64,000 nt of DNA from Paractinoplanes ovalisporus. GTDB taxonomy: Bacteria > Actinomycetota > Actinomycetes > Mycobacteriales > Micromonosporaceae. The position numbers and the translations under genes are program-made. The notes beneath the pieces are model-generated. The model had not been told where the DNA came from, made no database searches, and saw only the letters and a program-made list of their open reading frames with translations. Below, piece by piece: positions 40,916-49,049 of this stretch. The first letter of the stretch is position 1; every line of letters starts with the position of its first letter. The stretch covers positions 372,001 through 436,000 of the forward strand of contig NZ_JAENHP010000005.1 in the NCBI RefSeq assembly GCF_016834655.1, written 5' to 3'.

Positions 40916-42108
40916 TTCGCCGCTCCGTCCCAGTTCGGGTTCTCCCAGATCACGGTGCCGCCCATGCCGATGCCGATGCACATGGCGGTGAGGCCGTAAC
41001 GGACCTCGGGGTGCTCGGCGAAGTGGCGCGCGAGCTGCGTCATCAGGCGGACGCCGGAGGAGGCGAGCGGGTGGCCGATCGCGATCGCGCCGCCCCACGG
41101 GTTGACCCGCGGGTCGTCGTCGGCGATGCCGTAGTGGTCGAGGAACGCCAGCACCTGAACCGCGAACGCCTCGTTCAGCTCGAACAGGCCGATGTCGTCG
41201 ATGGTGAGGCCGGCCTTCTTGAGGGCCTTCTCGGTCGACGGGATCGGGCCGTAACCCATGATCTCGGGCTCGACGCCGACGAAGCCGTACGACACCATCC
41301 GCATCGCGATCGGCAGGCCCAGCTCGCGGGCCGTCTCCTCGCTCGCGAGCAGCGCCGCCGTGGCGCCGTCGTTGAGACCGGCCGCGTTGCCCGCGGTGAC
41401 CCGGCCGTGCGGGCGGAACGGGGTCTTGAGGGTCGCGAGCTTCTCCATCGAGGTCTCGCGCGGCGCCTCGTCGGCCGTGGCCAGGCCCCAGCCCTGCTCG
41501 GCGCTGCGCAGCGCGACCGGCACCATGTCGGGCTGAAGCTTGCCGTCGGCGTACGCCTTGGCCGTCTTGAGCTGCGAGTTCAGCCCGTAGCGGTCGGTCC
41601 GCTCCTTGGTGATGCCGGGCAGGCGGTCGTGCAGGTTCTCCGCCGTGGAGCCCATCACCAGGGCCGACGGGTCGACCAGTTTCTCGGCGATGATGCGCGG
41701 GTTGGGGTCGACGCCCTCGCCCATCGGGTGGCGGCCCATGTGCTCGACGCCGCCCGCGATCGCCACGTCGTAGGCGCCCATCGCGATGCCGCCGGCCACG
41801 TTGGTGACCGCGGTCATGGCGCCGGCGCACATGCGGTCGACCGCGTAGCCCGGGACGGTCTTGGGCAGCCCCGAGAGCAGGGCGGCGGTGCGGCCGATGG
41901 TGAGCCCCTGGTCGCCGATCTGGGTGGTGGCCGCGATCGCGACCTCGTCGACCCGGTCGGGCGGGAGCTGGGGGTTGCGGCGCATCAGCTCGCGGATGCA
42001 GCGGATGACCAGGTCGTCGGCGCGGGTCTCGGCATACATGCCACCCGCCTTGCCGAACGGTGTGCGGACGCCGTCGACGAAGACGACCTCGCGTACTTCA
42101 CGGGGCAC
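40912..42108 (-). CDS. fadA: Acetyl-CoA C-acyltransferase (thiolase)
   Basis: A 398-residue thiolase that cleaves 3-ketoacyl-CoA. Catalytic residues are visible in VDRMCAGAMTAVTNVA (nucleophile Cys near 92), NEAFAVQVLAFLDH, NPWGGAIAIGHPLASSG and the final CIGIGMGGTVIWE. The GTG at 42108 has AGGAGG seven bases upstream. It is first in the two-gene fadA-fadB operon. The region upstream contains a dispersed repeat. Confidence 0.95.
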   Translation of the reverse strand: MPREVREVVFVDGVRTPFGKAGGMYAETRADDLVIRCIRELMRRNPQLPPDRVDEVAIAATTQIGDQGLTIGRTAALLSGLPKTVPGYAVDRMCAGAMTAVTNVAGGIAMGAYDVAIAGGVEHMGRHPMGEGVDPNPRIIAEKLVDPSALVMGSTAENLHDRLPGITKERTDRYGLNSQLKTAKAYADGKLQPDMVPVALRSAEQGWGLATADEAPRETSMEKLATLKTPFRPHGRVTAGNAAGLNDGATAALLASEETARELGLPIAMRMVSYGFVGVEPEIMGYGPIPSTEKALKKAGLTIDDIGLFELNEAFAVQVLAFLDHYGIADDDPRVNPWGGAIAIGHPLASSGVRLMTQLARHFAEHPEVRYGLTAMCIGIGMGGTVIWENPNWDGAAK

Positions 42109-42281
42109 AACAAGCCTCCTTGCAGGCGAGCCCAAGCTGTAAAGGGGATGCTACTCGTCGGTAACTAACGTCTGCCACCGCCTGGCGAAAACCTCACAAC
42201 GACGATCCAAGGCGGAGATCGATATCCATGTTCAGGCTGGGGTGGACGCTTTCGTGCCCCGAATCAAGCGGGCCCTGAATC

Positions 42282-42482
42282 AAGATCAAATGCCGAATGT
42301 CCTGGCTGGGTGGTGGGTGGCCGTGGCTCCTGCTCAGGCCGTCAAACCTGAAGATCAAGTGCATGATGTCCCGGCTGGGTGGTGGGTGTCGGACCGTCGC
42401 TCCCGCGGGGGCCGCGGCGGCTTTCGCTGGCCGCTGGCGCGTCCAGAACGCGAAACCCACCACGGCGACGTGCGTGAGCGGT
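42282..42482 (+). repeat. Dispersed repeat R1, copy A
   Basis: About 200 bp, closely similar to copies at 60571-60760 and (inverted) 63489-63694. It contains two internal 69-bp units starting aagatcaa at 42282 and 42351, each with ctggctgggtggtgggt, followed by a GC-rich block ending cgtgcgtgagcggt. It has no transposase. Confidence 0.85.
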
Positions 42483-42571
42483 GGCGCTTCACCCACAAAA
42501 CCACGTTGGGGCTGGTTGGTGGGGGTTTCGCCGAGGCCGTTCGGGCGAGGTGGGTGAACGCGGGGTGAGCG

Positions 42572-42577
42572 TAGCTT
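42572..42577 (+). promoter_or_regulatory. Candidate -10 box, leaderless promoter of the 46-aa gene
   Basis: TAGCTT lies six bases before the ATG at 42584. Confidence 0.5.
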
Positions 42578-42583
42578 CACGCT

Positions 42584-42724
42584 ATGAGCAAGCCGTTCAG
42601 GTGCCGCCTGGGGTGGCACAAGTGGGCGCGGCGCGCGAACCCGGAAGGCGTCCGTTACTCGCAGTGCGAACGCTGCGGCACAGACGACGGCCGGGCCAAG
42701 GTGCACTGGAGCGCCGGAGCGTGA
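42584..42724 (+). CDS. 46-residue zinc-ribbon-like protein
   Basis: Too short for routine calling. It starts MSKPFRCRLGWHKWARR and continues through GVRYSQCERCGTDDGR, giving Cys 7, His 12, Cys 28 and Cys 31, a likely zinc site. The layout recalls DUF1660-like small proteins (CxLGxHxW then CxRCG). Transcription is probably leaderless (TAGCTT six bases upstream). It sits between two repeats and is not obviously part of an operon. Real coding status is supported by the ordered Cys/His spacing and the matching start. Confidence 0.65.
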   Translation: MSKPFRCRLGWHKWARRANPEGVRYSQCERCGTDDGRAKVHWSAGA

Positions 42725-42837
42725 CAAGGGGCACACCCGGCAGCCTGTGGACAACGCGATTTCTTGTCAGCGGGCGGCCGTACGGTCGTCACCACTCCCA
42801 AAGGGGCGGGGGAGGGGGCGGCGTAACTTCTACGTAG

Positions 42838-42969
42838 GTCGCCGCCAGTTCTCGGGCAGGGGGAGGGACGGTCGCCACCAGTTCTCGGGCGGGGGTGGGG
42901 ACGGTCGCCACCAGCTCTTGGGCGGGGGAGGCGGCGGTCGCCACCAGCTCTGGGTGGGACACGGGATGC
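42838..42969. repeat. 33-bp tandem repeat, four copies
   Basis: gtcgccaccagttctcgggc plus a G-rich tail recurs at 42838, 42871, 42904 and 42937, period exactly 33. On the minus strand it would encode repeats of ENWWRPS, but no start or ribosome site supports a gene. Confidence 0.9.
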
Positions 42970-42999
42970 GGCGGCGTAACACGTGGGGCGTAACAAGCG

Positions 43000-43033
43000 A
43001 ACGGGCCGAACGCGGAAATGCGCTCGGCCCGTT
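43000..43033 (-). terminator. Hairpin terminator of the RNase D gene
   Basis: AACGGGCCGAACGC (43000-43013) pairs with GCGCTCGGCCCGTT (43020-43033) with one mismatch, about 55 bases beyond the stop codon. Confidence 0.7.
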
Positions 43034-43089
43034 GCGTGGTGTCTCTCGGGTGGTGGACGGCTTCGGCAGCAGCTGTCCCGTGGTGTTTG

Positions 43090-44394
43090 TCAGGTGGTGG
43101 AGGGCTCGGGCAGCACTGCGGCCAGCTGGTCGGCCAGCAAGGTGACCTGCCAGCTGCGGGCGCCGAAGCCCCGCAACGTGTCGCCGACCGTCTGCGCGTT
43201 CACCTCGTCGGGTGGGGACCAGGCCAGACGCCGTACGAAATCGGGGCTGATCAGGTTTTCCGGCGGCAGGTTGTGGCCCTCGGCGGTGGCGACGACGACC
43301 GCCCGGCAGCGGGCCAGGCGGGCCGCCGCCACCGGGTCGCGCTCGGCCCAGCGGTGCGGCGGGGGCGGGCCCTCGACCGGCTGGTTCACCGGCAGGGCGT
43401 CGTCGGGCAGGGCGCGGGCCTCGTCGAGCGCGTCGAGCCACACCCGGGCCAGGCGGCGCACCGAGCGGCCACCGAAACCGGCGATCGCGAGCAGCGTGCG
43501 CTCGTCCTTGGGGTCGGCCTCGGCGGCGGCGACGATCGCGGAGTCGGGCAGCACCCGGCCGGGGGCCGAGTCACGCCGGGCGGCCACGCCGTCGCGGGCG
43601 TACCAGAGGGCACGGACCCGGGACTGGGCCCGCGCACCACGTACACGGTGTATTCCCGACGTGCGACGCCACGGGTCGGGGCGCACCCGCGGCGGGCGGT
43701 CGGCACTCGCGACCAGGGCCGCGAACTCCTCGGCGGCCCAGGCCGTCTTGCCCTGCCGGTCGAGCTCGGCCGCCAGGTGGTCGCGCAGGTCGGTGAGCAG
43801 CTCGACGTCGAGCGCGGCGTAGGTCAGCCACGACTCGGGCAGCGGACGGGTCGACCAGTCGGCGGCCGAGTGGTGCTTCTCGAGCGAATAGCCCAGCAGC
43901 TGCTCGGTGAGCGCGGCCAAGCCGACCCGCTCGAAGCCGGCCAGGCGGGCCGCCAGTTCGGTGTCGAACAGGCGGCGGGGCTTCATGCCCAGTTCGGCGA
44001 GACACGCGAGGTCCTGGCTGGCCGCGTGCAGCACCCACTCGCTCTCGGCCAGCGCGGCGTCGAGCGTGCGCAGGTCGTCGAGCGGCATCGGGTCGATCAG
44101 CACGGTCCCGGCGCCGGCCCGGCGCAGCTGGACGAGGTAGGCCCGCTGGGTGTAGCGGTAGCCGGAGGCGCGCTCGGCGTCGACCGCGACCGGTCCCGAC
44201 CCGGCGGCCATCCGGGCCACGACCTCGGCGAGTTCGTCGTCGGTCTCGACTGGTCGAGGGGTGCCCTCACGGGGTGCGGTCAGCGGGACGGGTTCGGGAC
44301 CGCCAGACGTCGGGTCGGGCGAGTCGGCGTGCGGTCGTCCGTCCCTTTCGGGCTCCGGCGTGTCCCGACGGCGCAGGGGTGCTTCGTCGGTCAC
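43090..44394 (-). CDS. rnd: Ribonuclease D (HRDC domain)
   Basis: A 434-residue 3'-5' exoribonuclease of the DEDDy group acting on tRNA precursors. The exonuclease motifs are VAVDAERASGYRY (Asp, Glu), HAASQDLACLAELG and TYAALDVELL, followed by an HRDC domain (about 215-290) and a Pro/Arg-rich tail. The GTG at 44394 has TACGGT exactly six bases upstream, indicating a leaderless transcript; the frame is open to 44466. In actinobacteria it commonly precedes the heme genes and DUF3000. Confidence 0.93.
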   Translation of the reverse strand: MTDEAPLRRRDTPEPERDGRPHADSPDPTSGGPEPVPLTAPREGTPRPVETDDELAEVVARMAAGSGPVAVDAERASGYRYTQRAYLVQLRRAGAGTVLIDPMPLDDLRTLDAALAESEWVLHAASQDLACLAELGMKPRRLFDTELAARLAGFERVGLAALTEQLLGYSLEKHHSAADWSTRPLPESWLTYAALDVELLTDLRDHLAAELDRQGKTAWAAEEFAALVASADRPPRVRPDPWRRTSGIHRVRGARAQSRVRALWYARDGVAARRDSAPGRVLPDSAIVAAAEADPKDERTLLAIAGFGGRSVRRLARVWLDALDEARALPDDALPVNQPVEGPPPPHRWAERDPVAAARLARCRAVVVATAEGHNLPPENLISPDFVRRLAWSPPDEVNAQTVGDTLRGFGARSWQVTLLADQLAAVLPEPSTT

Positions 44395-44400
44395 TCCGTT

Positions 44401-44406
44401 ACCGTA
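44401..44406 (-). promoter_or_regulatory. Candidate -10 box, leaderless promoter of rnd
   Basis: TACGGT on the minus strand, six bases before the GTG at 44394. Confidence 0.5.
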
Positions 44407-44537
44407 CGGGGACCCCACCCCGCCTGCTTGCAGCCGGGTCCCGGCGCGCCGTTTCTCGATCGACAACTCGGCTGATCCGAAGCGCGGTTTTCTCCGTACT
44501 ACCTCCCGCAGCGCCGATACCCGGGAGGCCGCGCCGG

Positions 44538-45749
44538 ATGACCATGACCTACGAACCGTTCACCCCCGCGGGCTCTGGTGAGCAGCGCCGATACGACGGA
44601 CGGCGCCGCGCCGAGGAGGTCCGGGCGACGCCCGAGGGACGCTGGGCCGAGCCGGCCGCCGACCCGTGGGCCGAGCCGCGGCCGGATCAGTGGGCCGATT
44701 CGCGGGCGGATCAGTGGACGGATTCGCGGGCCGGTCAGTGGGCCGAGCCGCAGCCGGATCAATGGGCCGAGCCGGCGCCGAGGCAGCAGCAGTGGGTCGA
44801 GGACCCGCAGTGGGCGACACCCGCACCGATCCCTCAGCAGCGCCACACGGGAGAGCAGCCGCGCTTCACGGGAGAGCAGCCGCGCTTCACGGGAGAACAG
44901 CCGCGCTTAACGGGAGAACAGCCGAGGTTCACGGGAGAGCAGCCGACTTGGCAGGGCGGTCTCGCCCGTACGGCGGAACCCGAACCGATCCCCCAGCGCG
45001 CCCCCTCGACCGGCAACCGCCTCAAACCGCTGATCATCGGTGTCGTGGTGCTGCTGCTCCTGGTGGCGGGCTGGCAGGCGTACCGGATCGAGGGGATGAG
45101 CCGGCACAACCAGGACCTGGCCTCCGCGTTCTCGGCCGAGCAGGACCGCACCGACCGCCTCGAGAAGCAGCTGGCCGGCGTGTTCGACCCCGAGGGCGTC
45201 TCGTCGGGCGTGCTGCCGAGCGTGTTCCGGGTGCGCGCGGGCAACTTCACCGGCACCGCGTTCTCGGTCGGCAAGAAGGCCACCGGCAACCAGGCCAACC
45301 TGTTCACGAACTACCACGTGGTCGCCGAGACCTGGACCGACGGCGGCCGCCGGGTCTCGCTCGAGCGCGGCAACACCCGCATCAACGCCACCATCGTCAA
45401 GGTCGACAAGGCCAAGGACCTGGCTCTGCTGCGGGCCAACCAGAAGATCGTCAGCCTCGGCACGTCGACCACGCAGGTCAAGCCGGGCCAGCCGATCGTG
45501 GTGGTGGGCGCGCCGCTCGGCCTGGACGACTCGGTCACCACCGGCGTGATCAGCGCCTACCGCCCGAACGACGCCGACGGCCCGACGATCCAGTTCGACG
45601 CGCCGATCAACCCGGGCAACTCGGGTGGTCCCGTGGTCAACGCGAACGAGCAGGTGGTCGGCGTGGCGACGGCCAAGGCCAAGGACGCCGAGGGCATCGG
45701 CCTGGCGATCCCGATCAAGACAGCCTGCGAGACATTCGCTGTATGTTAG
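44538..45749 (+). CDS. Membrane-anchored HtrA-like serine protease (S1C) with repeat-rich N-terminus
   Basis: A 403-residue protein. The cytoplasmic N-terminus has tryptophan-rich repeats (QWAEPxPDQWADSRADQW) and five TGEQPRF-type units; then a membrane helix (about 160-177), a coiled-coil-like stretch and a trypsin-like domain with catalytic His 260 (NYHVV), Asp 294 (KDLALL) and Ser 362 (GNSGGP). No PDZ domain is present after the protease, unlike classic HtrA. It is likely an envelope stress protease facing outside. The ATG at 44538 has GGGAGG nine bases upstream. Confidence 0.9.
   Translation: MTMTYEPFTPAGSGEQRRYDGRRRAEEVRATPEGRWAEPAADPWAEPRPDQWADSRADQWTDSRAGQWAEPQPDQWAEPAPRQQQWVEDPQWATPAPIPQQRHTGEQPRFTGEQPRFTGEQPRLTGEQPRFTGEQPTWQGGLARTAEPEPIPQRAPSTGNRLKPLIIGVVVLLLLVAGWQAYRIEGMSRHNQDLASAFSAEQDRTDRLEKQLAGVFDPEGVSSGVLPSVFRVRAGNFTGTAFSVGKKATGNQANLFTNYHVVAETWTDGGRRVSLERGNTRINATIVKVDKAKDLALLRANQKIVSLGTSTTQVKPGQPIVVVGAPLGLDDSVTTGVISAYRPNDADGPTIQFDAPINPGNSGGPVVNANEQVVGVATAKAKDAEGIGLAIPIKTACETFAVC
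44847..44950 (+). repeat. 21-bp coding tandem repeat, about five copies
   Basis: Units of cgggagagcagccgcgcttc (with one more base) repeat in frame inside the protease gene, encoding TGEQPRF. Confidence 0.9.
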
Positions 45750-45788
45750 GCCTTCGCTGCCCGCTCGGCGAGAATTTCGCCCCGGGAG

Positions 45789-45853
45789 GTCGATGACTTG
45801 GGCGCTGAAAACGGCCTCGCTTCGCTAGCCGTTTCAGAGCCCAAGTCATCGAC
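45789..45853. terminator. Long imperfect palindrome, probable bidirectional terminator
   Basis: GTCGATGACTTGGGC(G)CTGAAA(A)CGGC (45789-45815) pairs with GCCGTTTCAG(A)GCCCAAGTCATCGAC (45828-45853). The stem is about 25 bp with two single-base offsets and a 12-base loop. It lies between the convergent protease and DUF3000 genes. Confidence 0.8.
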
Positions 45854-45900
45854 GGGCGAACTTCGACTTTGGTTGCACTCGAACCACCGGTTGGTTGCGC

Positions 45901-46470
45901 TCAACCCACGCGCTGGGCGCGGTCGCCTAGGGCGGTCACGCCGGGTGGGGGGAGGCCGGCCGTCGAGGCCAGCATCGCGCACCAGCCCTGCAGGTGGGCC
46001 GTGAAGTCGTCGCCGGTCGGGGTCCAGGACGCGCGTACCTCGAGGTCGGCCGTCGGCGCCGGTCCGGCCAGCTCGCCGAACCGGGTCGAGGTGGTCTGGG
46101 TGATCGTGCCGCCGATCGCCGTGTACGCCGCCGCGTGCTGGTCGAGCGCGTCGGTCAGCCACGTCCAGGCCACCGCCGACAGCATCGGGTCGCCGGCCAG
46201 GTCGTCCTCGAGCTCGGCCGTGACCAGCGTGACCAGGCGGATGTCACCGTGCCAGGCCTCGTGCCCGGCCGGGTCGTGCAGCAGGATCAGCCGCCCGCCC
46301 GCGACCTCGTCGCCCGAGCGCAGCACGGTCGCGCTGATCGCGAACGCGTAGGGCGCGAGCCGCTGCGGCGCGGCGATCTCTTCGAGCAGGATCTCGGGGC
46401 GTGGCGCCGGAGCCCGCAAAGCGTCGACCGCGCGGGCGAACGCCGGAGGGACAGCGGAGGGGGACGCCAT
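45901..46470 (-). CDS. DUF3000 family protein
   Basis: A 189-residue actinobacterial protein normally found next to hemE and RNase D. Family segments include LAPYAFAISATVLRSGDEVA, GRLILLHDPAGHEAWHGD and RASWTPTGDDFTAHLQGW. The ATG at 46470 is preceded by TAGTCT six bases upstream, so transcription is likely leaderless. It is divergent from hemE. Function unknown. Confidence 0.88.
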   Translation of the reverse strand: MASPSAVPPAFARAVDALRAPAPRPEILLEEIAAPQRLAPYAFAISATVLRSGDEVAGGRLILLHDPAGHEAWHGDIRLVTLVTAELEDDLAGDPMLSAVAWTWLTDALDQHAAAYTAIGGTITQTTSTRFGELAGPAPTADLEVRASWTPTGDDFTAHLQGWCAMLASTAGLPPPGVTALGDRAQRVG

Positions 46471-46476
46471 GGGGGA

Positions 46477-46482
46477 AGACTA
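46477..46482 (-). promoter_or_regulatory. Candidate -10 box, leaderless promoter of the DUF3000 gene
   Basis: TAGTCT on the minus strand, six bases before the ATG at 46470. Confidence 0.5.
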
Positions 46483-46543
46483 TGCCGCCACGCGGTGTCC
46501 GTCGCCGATCGGCGCGCCGAGCGTGTCGTGGCACGATGGCGCG

Positions 46544-47581
46544 GTGACTTCAGTCTTGAACGATTCGCCTTTTGTGCGGGCATGCCGCGGCCAGGACGTG
46601 CCGCACACCCCGGTCTGGTTCATGCGGCAGGCGGGCCGGTCACTGCCCGAATACCGCAAGATCCGCGCGGGGGTCGGGATGCTGGAGTCCTGCCGGCGGC
46701 CCGAGCTGGTCACCGAGATCACCCTGCAGCCCGTACGCCGGCACCACGTCGACGCCGCGATCCTGTTCAGCGACATCGTCGTGCCGATCGCGGCGGCCGG
46801 GGTCGACCTCGACATCGTCGCCGGCACCGGGCCGGTCGTGGCCGAGCCGATCCGGGCCGAGGCCGACCTGGAACGGCTGCGCCCGATCACCCCGGCCGAC
46901 GTCGACTTCGTGGCCGAGTCGGTGAAGCTGCTGGTCGCCGAGCTCGGCGCCACCCCGCTGATCGGTTTCGCGGGCGCGCCGTTCACCCTGGCCAGCTATC
47001 TCATCGAGGGCGGCCCGTCGCGCACCTATCTCAAGACCAAGGCGATGATGTACGCGGCCCCGAAGCTCTGGGACGCACTGCTGTCCCGCCTGGCCGACAT
47101 CACGCTGACCTTCCTGCGTACGCAGATCGACGCCGGGGTCAGCGCCGTCCAGCTGTTCGACTCGTGGGCCGGCGCGCTGAGCGAGGCCGACTACCGCGAA
47201 CACGTGCTTCCCCACTCGGCCCGGGTGCTGCGGGGTCTGGCCGACGCCGGCGTGCCGCGCATCCACTTCGGAGTGGGAACGGCCGTGCTGCTGCGGGCCA
47301 TGGGCGAGGCCGGCGCCGACGTGGTGGGGGTCGACTGGCGGACGCCGCTCGACCACGCGACCGGAATCATCGGGCCCGATCACGCCCTACAGGGAAATCT
47401 CGACCCGGCGATCCTCTTCGCGGGCTGGGATGTCGTGCGGTGCGAGGCCGACCGCGTGCTCGAGCAGGGCCGGGCCGCCCCCGGGCACGTCTTCAACCTC
47501 GGCCACGGCGTCATGCCCGAGACCGACCCCGACGTGCTGACGCGCCTGGTCGCCCACGTCCACGAGGCGTCCGCCCGGTAG
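46544..47581 (+). CDS. hemE: Uroporphyrinogen decarboxylase
   Basis: A 345-residue enzyme that decarboxylates uroporphyrinogen III to coproporphyrinogen III. Signature sequences are PVWFMRQAGRSLPEYR near the N-terminus, and IGFAGAPFTLASYLIEGGPS and QLFDSWAGALS in the middle; HVFNLGHGVMPETDP is at the end. The GTG at 46544 gives the family N-terminus; the frame open from 46469 is not supported. It heads the heme cluster with hemG/Y and hemQ. Confidence 0.96.
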   Translation: MTSVLNDSPFVRACRGQDVPHTPVWFMRQAGRSLPEYRKIRAGVGMLESCRRPELVTEITLQPVRRHHVDAAILFSDIVVPIAAAGVDLDIVAGTGPVVAEPIRAEADLERLRPITPADVDFVAESVKLLVAELGATPLIGFAGAPFTLASYLIEGGPSRTYLKTKAMMYAAPKLWDALLSRLADITLTFLRTQIDAGVSAVQLFDSWAGALSEADYREHVLPHSARVLRGLADAGVPRIHFGVGTAVLLRAMGEAGADVVGVDWRTPLDHATGIIGPDHALQGNLDPAILFAGWDVVRCEADRVLEQGRAAPGHVFNLGHGVMPETDPDVLTRLVAHVHEASAR

Positions 47582-47663
47582 GGCCCAAAGTCCCACCGGA
47601 TCCAATTCACACCTTCCGACCCCAGCCGTACGGGGGGTCGCGGCGCCTGGGAGGCTGGATCCC

Positions 47664-49049
47664 GTGCGAAAGCGGGTTGCGGTCATCGGCGGCGGCATCG
47701 CCGGTCTGGCGGCGGCGATGCGTCTGCGCGACCTGACGCCGCCGGCCACCGAGATCATCGTGTACGAGCAGAGCGGCGCCCTCGGCGGCAAGCTGCGCAC
47801 CGGTGAGCTGGCCGGCGTGACCGTCGAGCGGGGCGCCGAGTCGTTCCTGATGACCGGCCCCGACGGCGCCGAGTCGGCCGCGGTCGCCCTGGTCAAGCGT
47901 CTGGGCCTGGAAAGCGCCCTGGTGCATCCGCACAAGGTTCCGGCCGCGCTGGCGTTCGGCGGGCGGCTGGCCCCGATGCCGGCCGGCACCCTGGTCGGCG
48001 TCCCGGCCGACCCGGCCACGCTGGGCGACATCGCGCACGCGGCGCCCGGTCACGACGCCGACGGCGGGCGGCCGCTGCTGGGCGAGGGTGCCGACGTCGC
48101 GGTCGGTGAGCTGGTCCGCGAGCGTTACGGCGCCGAGGTCGTCGACCGCCTGGTCGACCCGATGCTCGGCGGCGTCTATGCCGGCCGGGCCGACCGGCTG
48201 TCCCTCGAAGTGACGATGCCCCAGCTGGCCGCGGCCGCGCGGGTCGAGCACACGTTGTCGGCGGCCGTGCGGTCGGCGCAGGCGGCCAGCCGTCGTGTGC
48301 CCGGCCGGCCGGTCTTCGGTGCGCTCGAGGGCGGGCTGAGCCGCCTGGTGGGCGCGGTCGCCACGGCCGGTGCGGCCCGGATCAGCCTCGGTCTTCCCGT
48401 CCGCGAACTGGCCCGCACCGCCCACGGCTGGCGCCTGCTGCTGGGTCCGGTGCCGGCGCCGCAGACCGACGACGTCGACGCGGTGGTTCTGGCCGTGCCG
48501 GCCAAACCGTCGTCGCGGCTGCTGGCCCCGATCGCGCCCACCGCGGCCGAGGCGGTCGGCGGGCTCGACTACGCGAGCGTGGCGCTGGTCGCCCTCGCGC
48601 TGCCGCCCGGCACGCCGCTGCCCGAGCTGAGCGGGTTCCTGGTGCCGCCGAGCGAGGGCACGCTGGTCAAGGCGGCCACCTTCGTCACCCGCAAGTGGGA
48701 GCGCCCCGAGGGTGGCCCGGTGATCGTGCGGGTGTCGCTGGGCCGGGCCGGCGAGCAGGAGCGCTTGCAGTTCGACGACACGGTGCTGGCCGAGCGGGCC
48801 CACCACGAGCTGGGCGAGCTGATCGGCGCGCCGCTGCCGCCGCCGGCCGCCACCTGGGTGCAGCGCTGGGGTGGCGGGCTGCCGCAATACGCGCCGGGGC
48901 ACCGCGACCGGCTGGCCGTGGCCCGGGCCGCGCTGCCGCCGGGGCTGGCGCTGGCCGGGGCGGCGTTCGACGGGGTGGGCATTCCGGCCTGCATCGCCAG
49001 CGGGGAACGGGCGGCGGAAGACGTGAGCAAGGTCTTGGAGGACGCATGA
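47664..49049 (+). CDS. hemG: Protoporphyrinogen/coproporphyrinogen oxidase
   Basis: A 461-residue FAD-dependent oxidase (HemY type, also called CgoX). The N-terminal VAVIGGGIAGLAAAMRLRDL is the FAD-binding motif, followed by GALGGKLRTGELAGVTVERG; the C-terminal segment GLALAGAAFDGVGIPACIAS closes the FAD site. With HemQ it fits the coproporphyrin-dependent branch used by actinobacteria, where it would oxidise coproporphyrinogen III. GTG start preceded by GGGAGG. It overlaps hemQ by 4 bases (ATGA). No hemH is seen in the window. Confidence 0.93.
   Translation: MRKRVAVIGGGIAGLAAAMRLRDLTPPATEIIVYEQSGALGGKLRTGELAGVTVERGAESFLMTGPDGAESAAVALVKRLGLESALVHPHKVPAALAFGGRLAPMPAGTLVGVPADPATLGDIAHAAPGHDADGGRPLLGEGADVAVGELVRERYGAEVVDRLVDPMLGGVYAGRADRLSLEVTMPQLAAAARVEHTLSAAVRSAQAASRRVPGRPVFGALEGGLSRLVGAVATAGAARISLGLPVRELARTAHGWRLLLGPVPAPQTDDVDAVVLAVPAKPSSRLLAPIAPTAAEAVGGLDYASVALVALALPPGTPLPELSGFLVPPSEGTLVKAATFVTRKWERPEGGPVIVRVSLGRAGEQERLQFDDTVLAERAHHELGELIGAPLPPPAATWVQRWGGGLPQYAPGHRDRLAVARAALPPGLALAGAAFDGVGIPACIASGERAAEDVSKVLEDA

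Larger units (their letters stand above)
42109..42583. other. Gene-free stretch upstream of fadA
   Basis: Contains the fadA promoter region, copy A of the dispersed repeat (42282-42482) and the start region of the small gene at 42584. Open frames here are repeats or lack starts. Confidence 0.6.
42725..43089. other. Gene-free stretch with minisatellite and hairpin
   Basis: Holds a 33-bp tandem repeat (42838-42969) and the hairpin behind the RNase D gene (43000-43033); otherwise nothing recognisable. Confidence 0.7.

Noticed and set aside
38960..40999. Plus-strand open frame of 679 residues opposite fadB
   Set aside because: Shadow frame of a well-identified enzyme gene.
42194..42754. Conserved minus-strand peptide in repeat R1 considered as a gene
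   Set aside because: The frame is shared by all copies because the DNA is shared; lengths and flanks differ and no start or ribosome site is common.
42830..43441. Minus-strand frame with WWRPS repeats downstream of and overlapping the RNase D gene
   Set aside because: Overlaps rnd in a different frame, no ribosome site or start; the repeats are explained by the 33-bp minisatellite.
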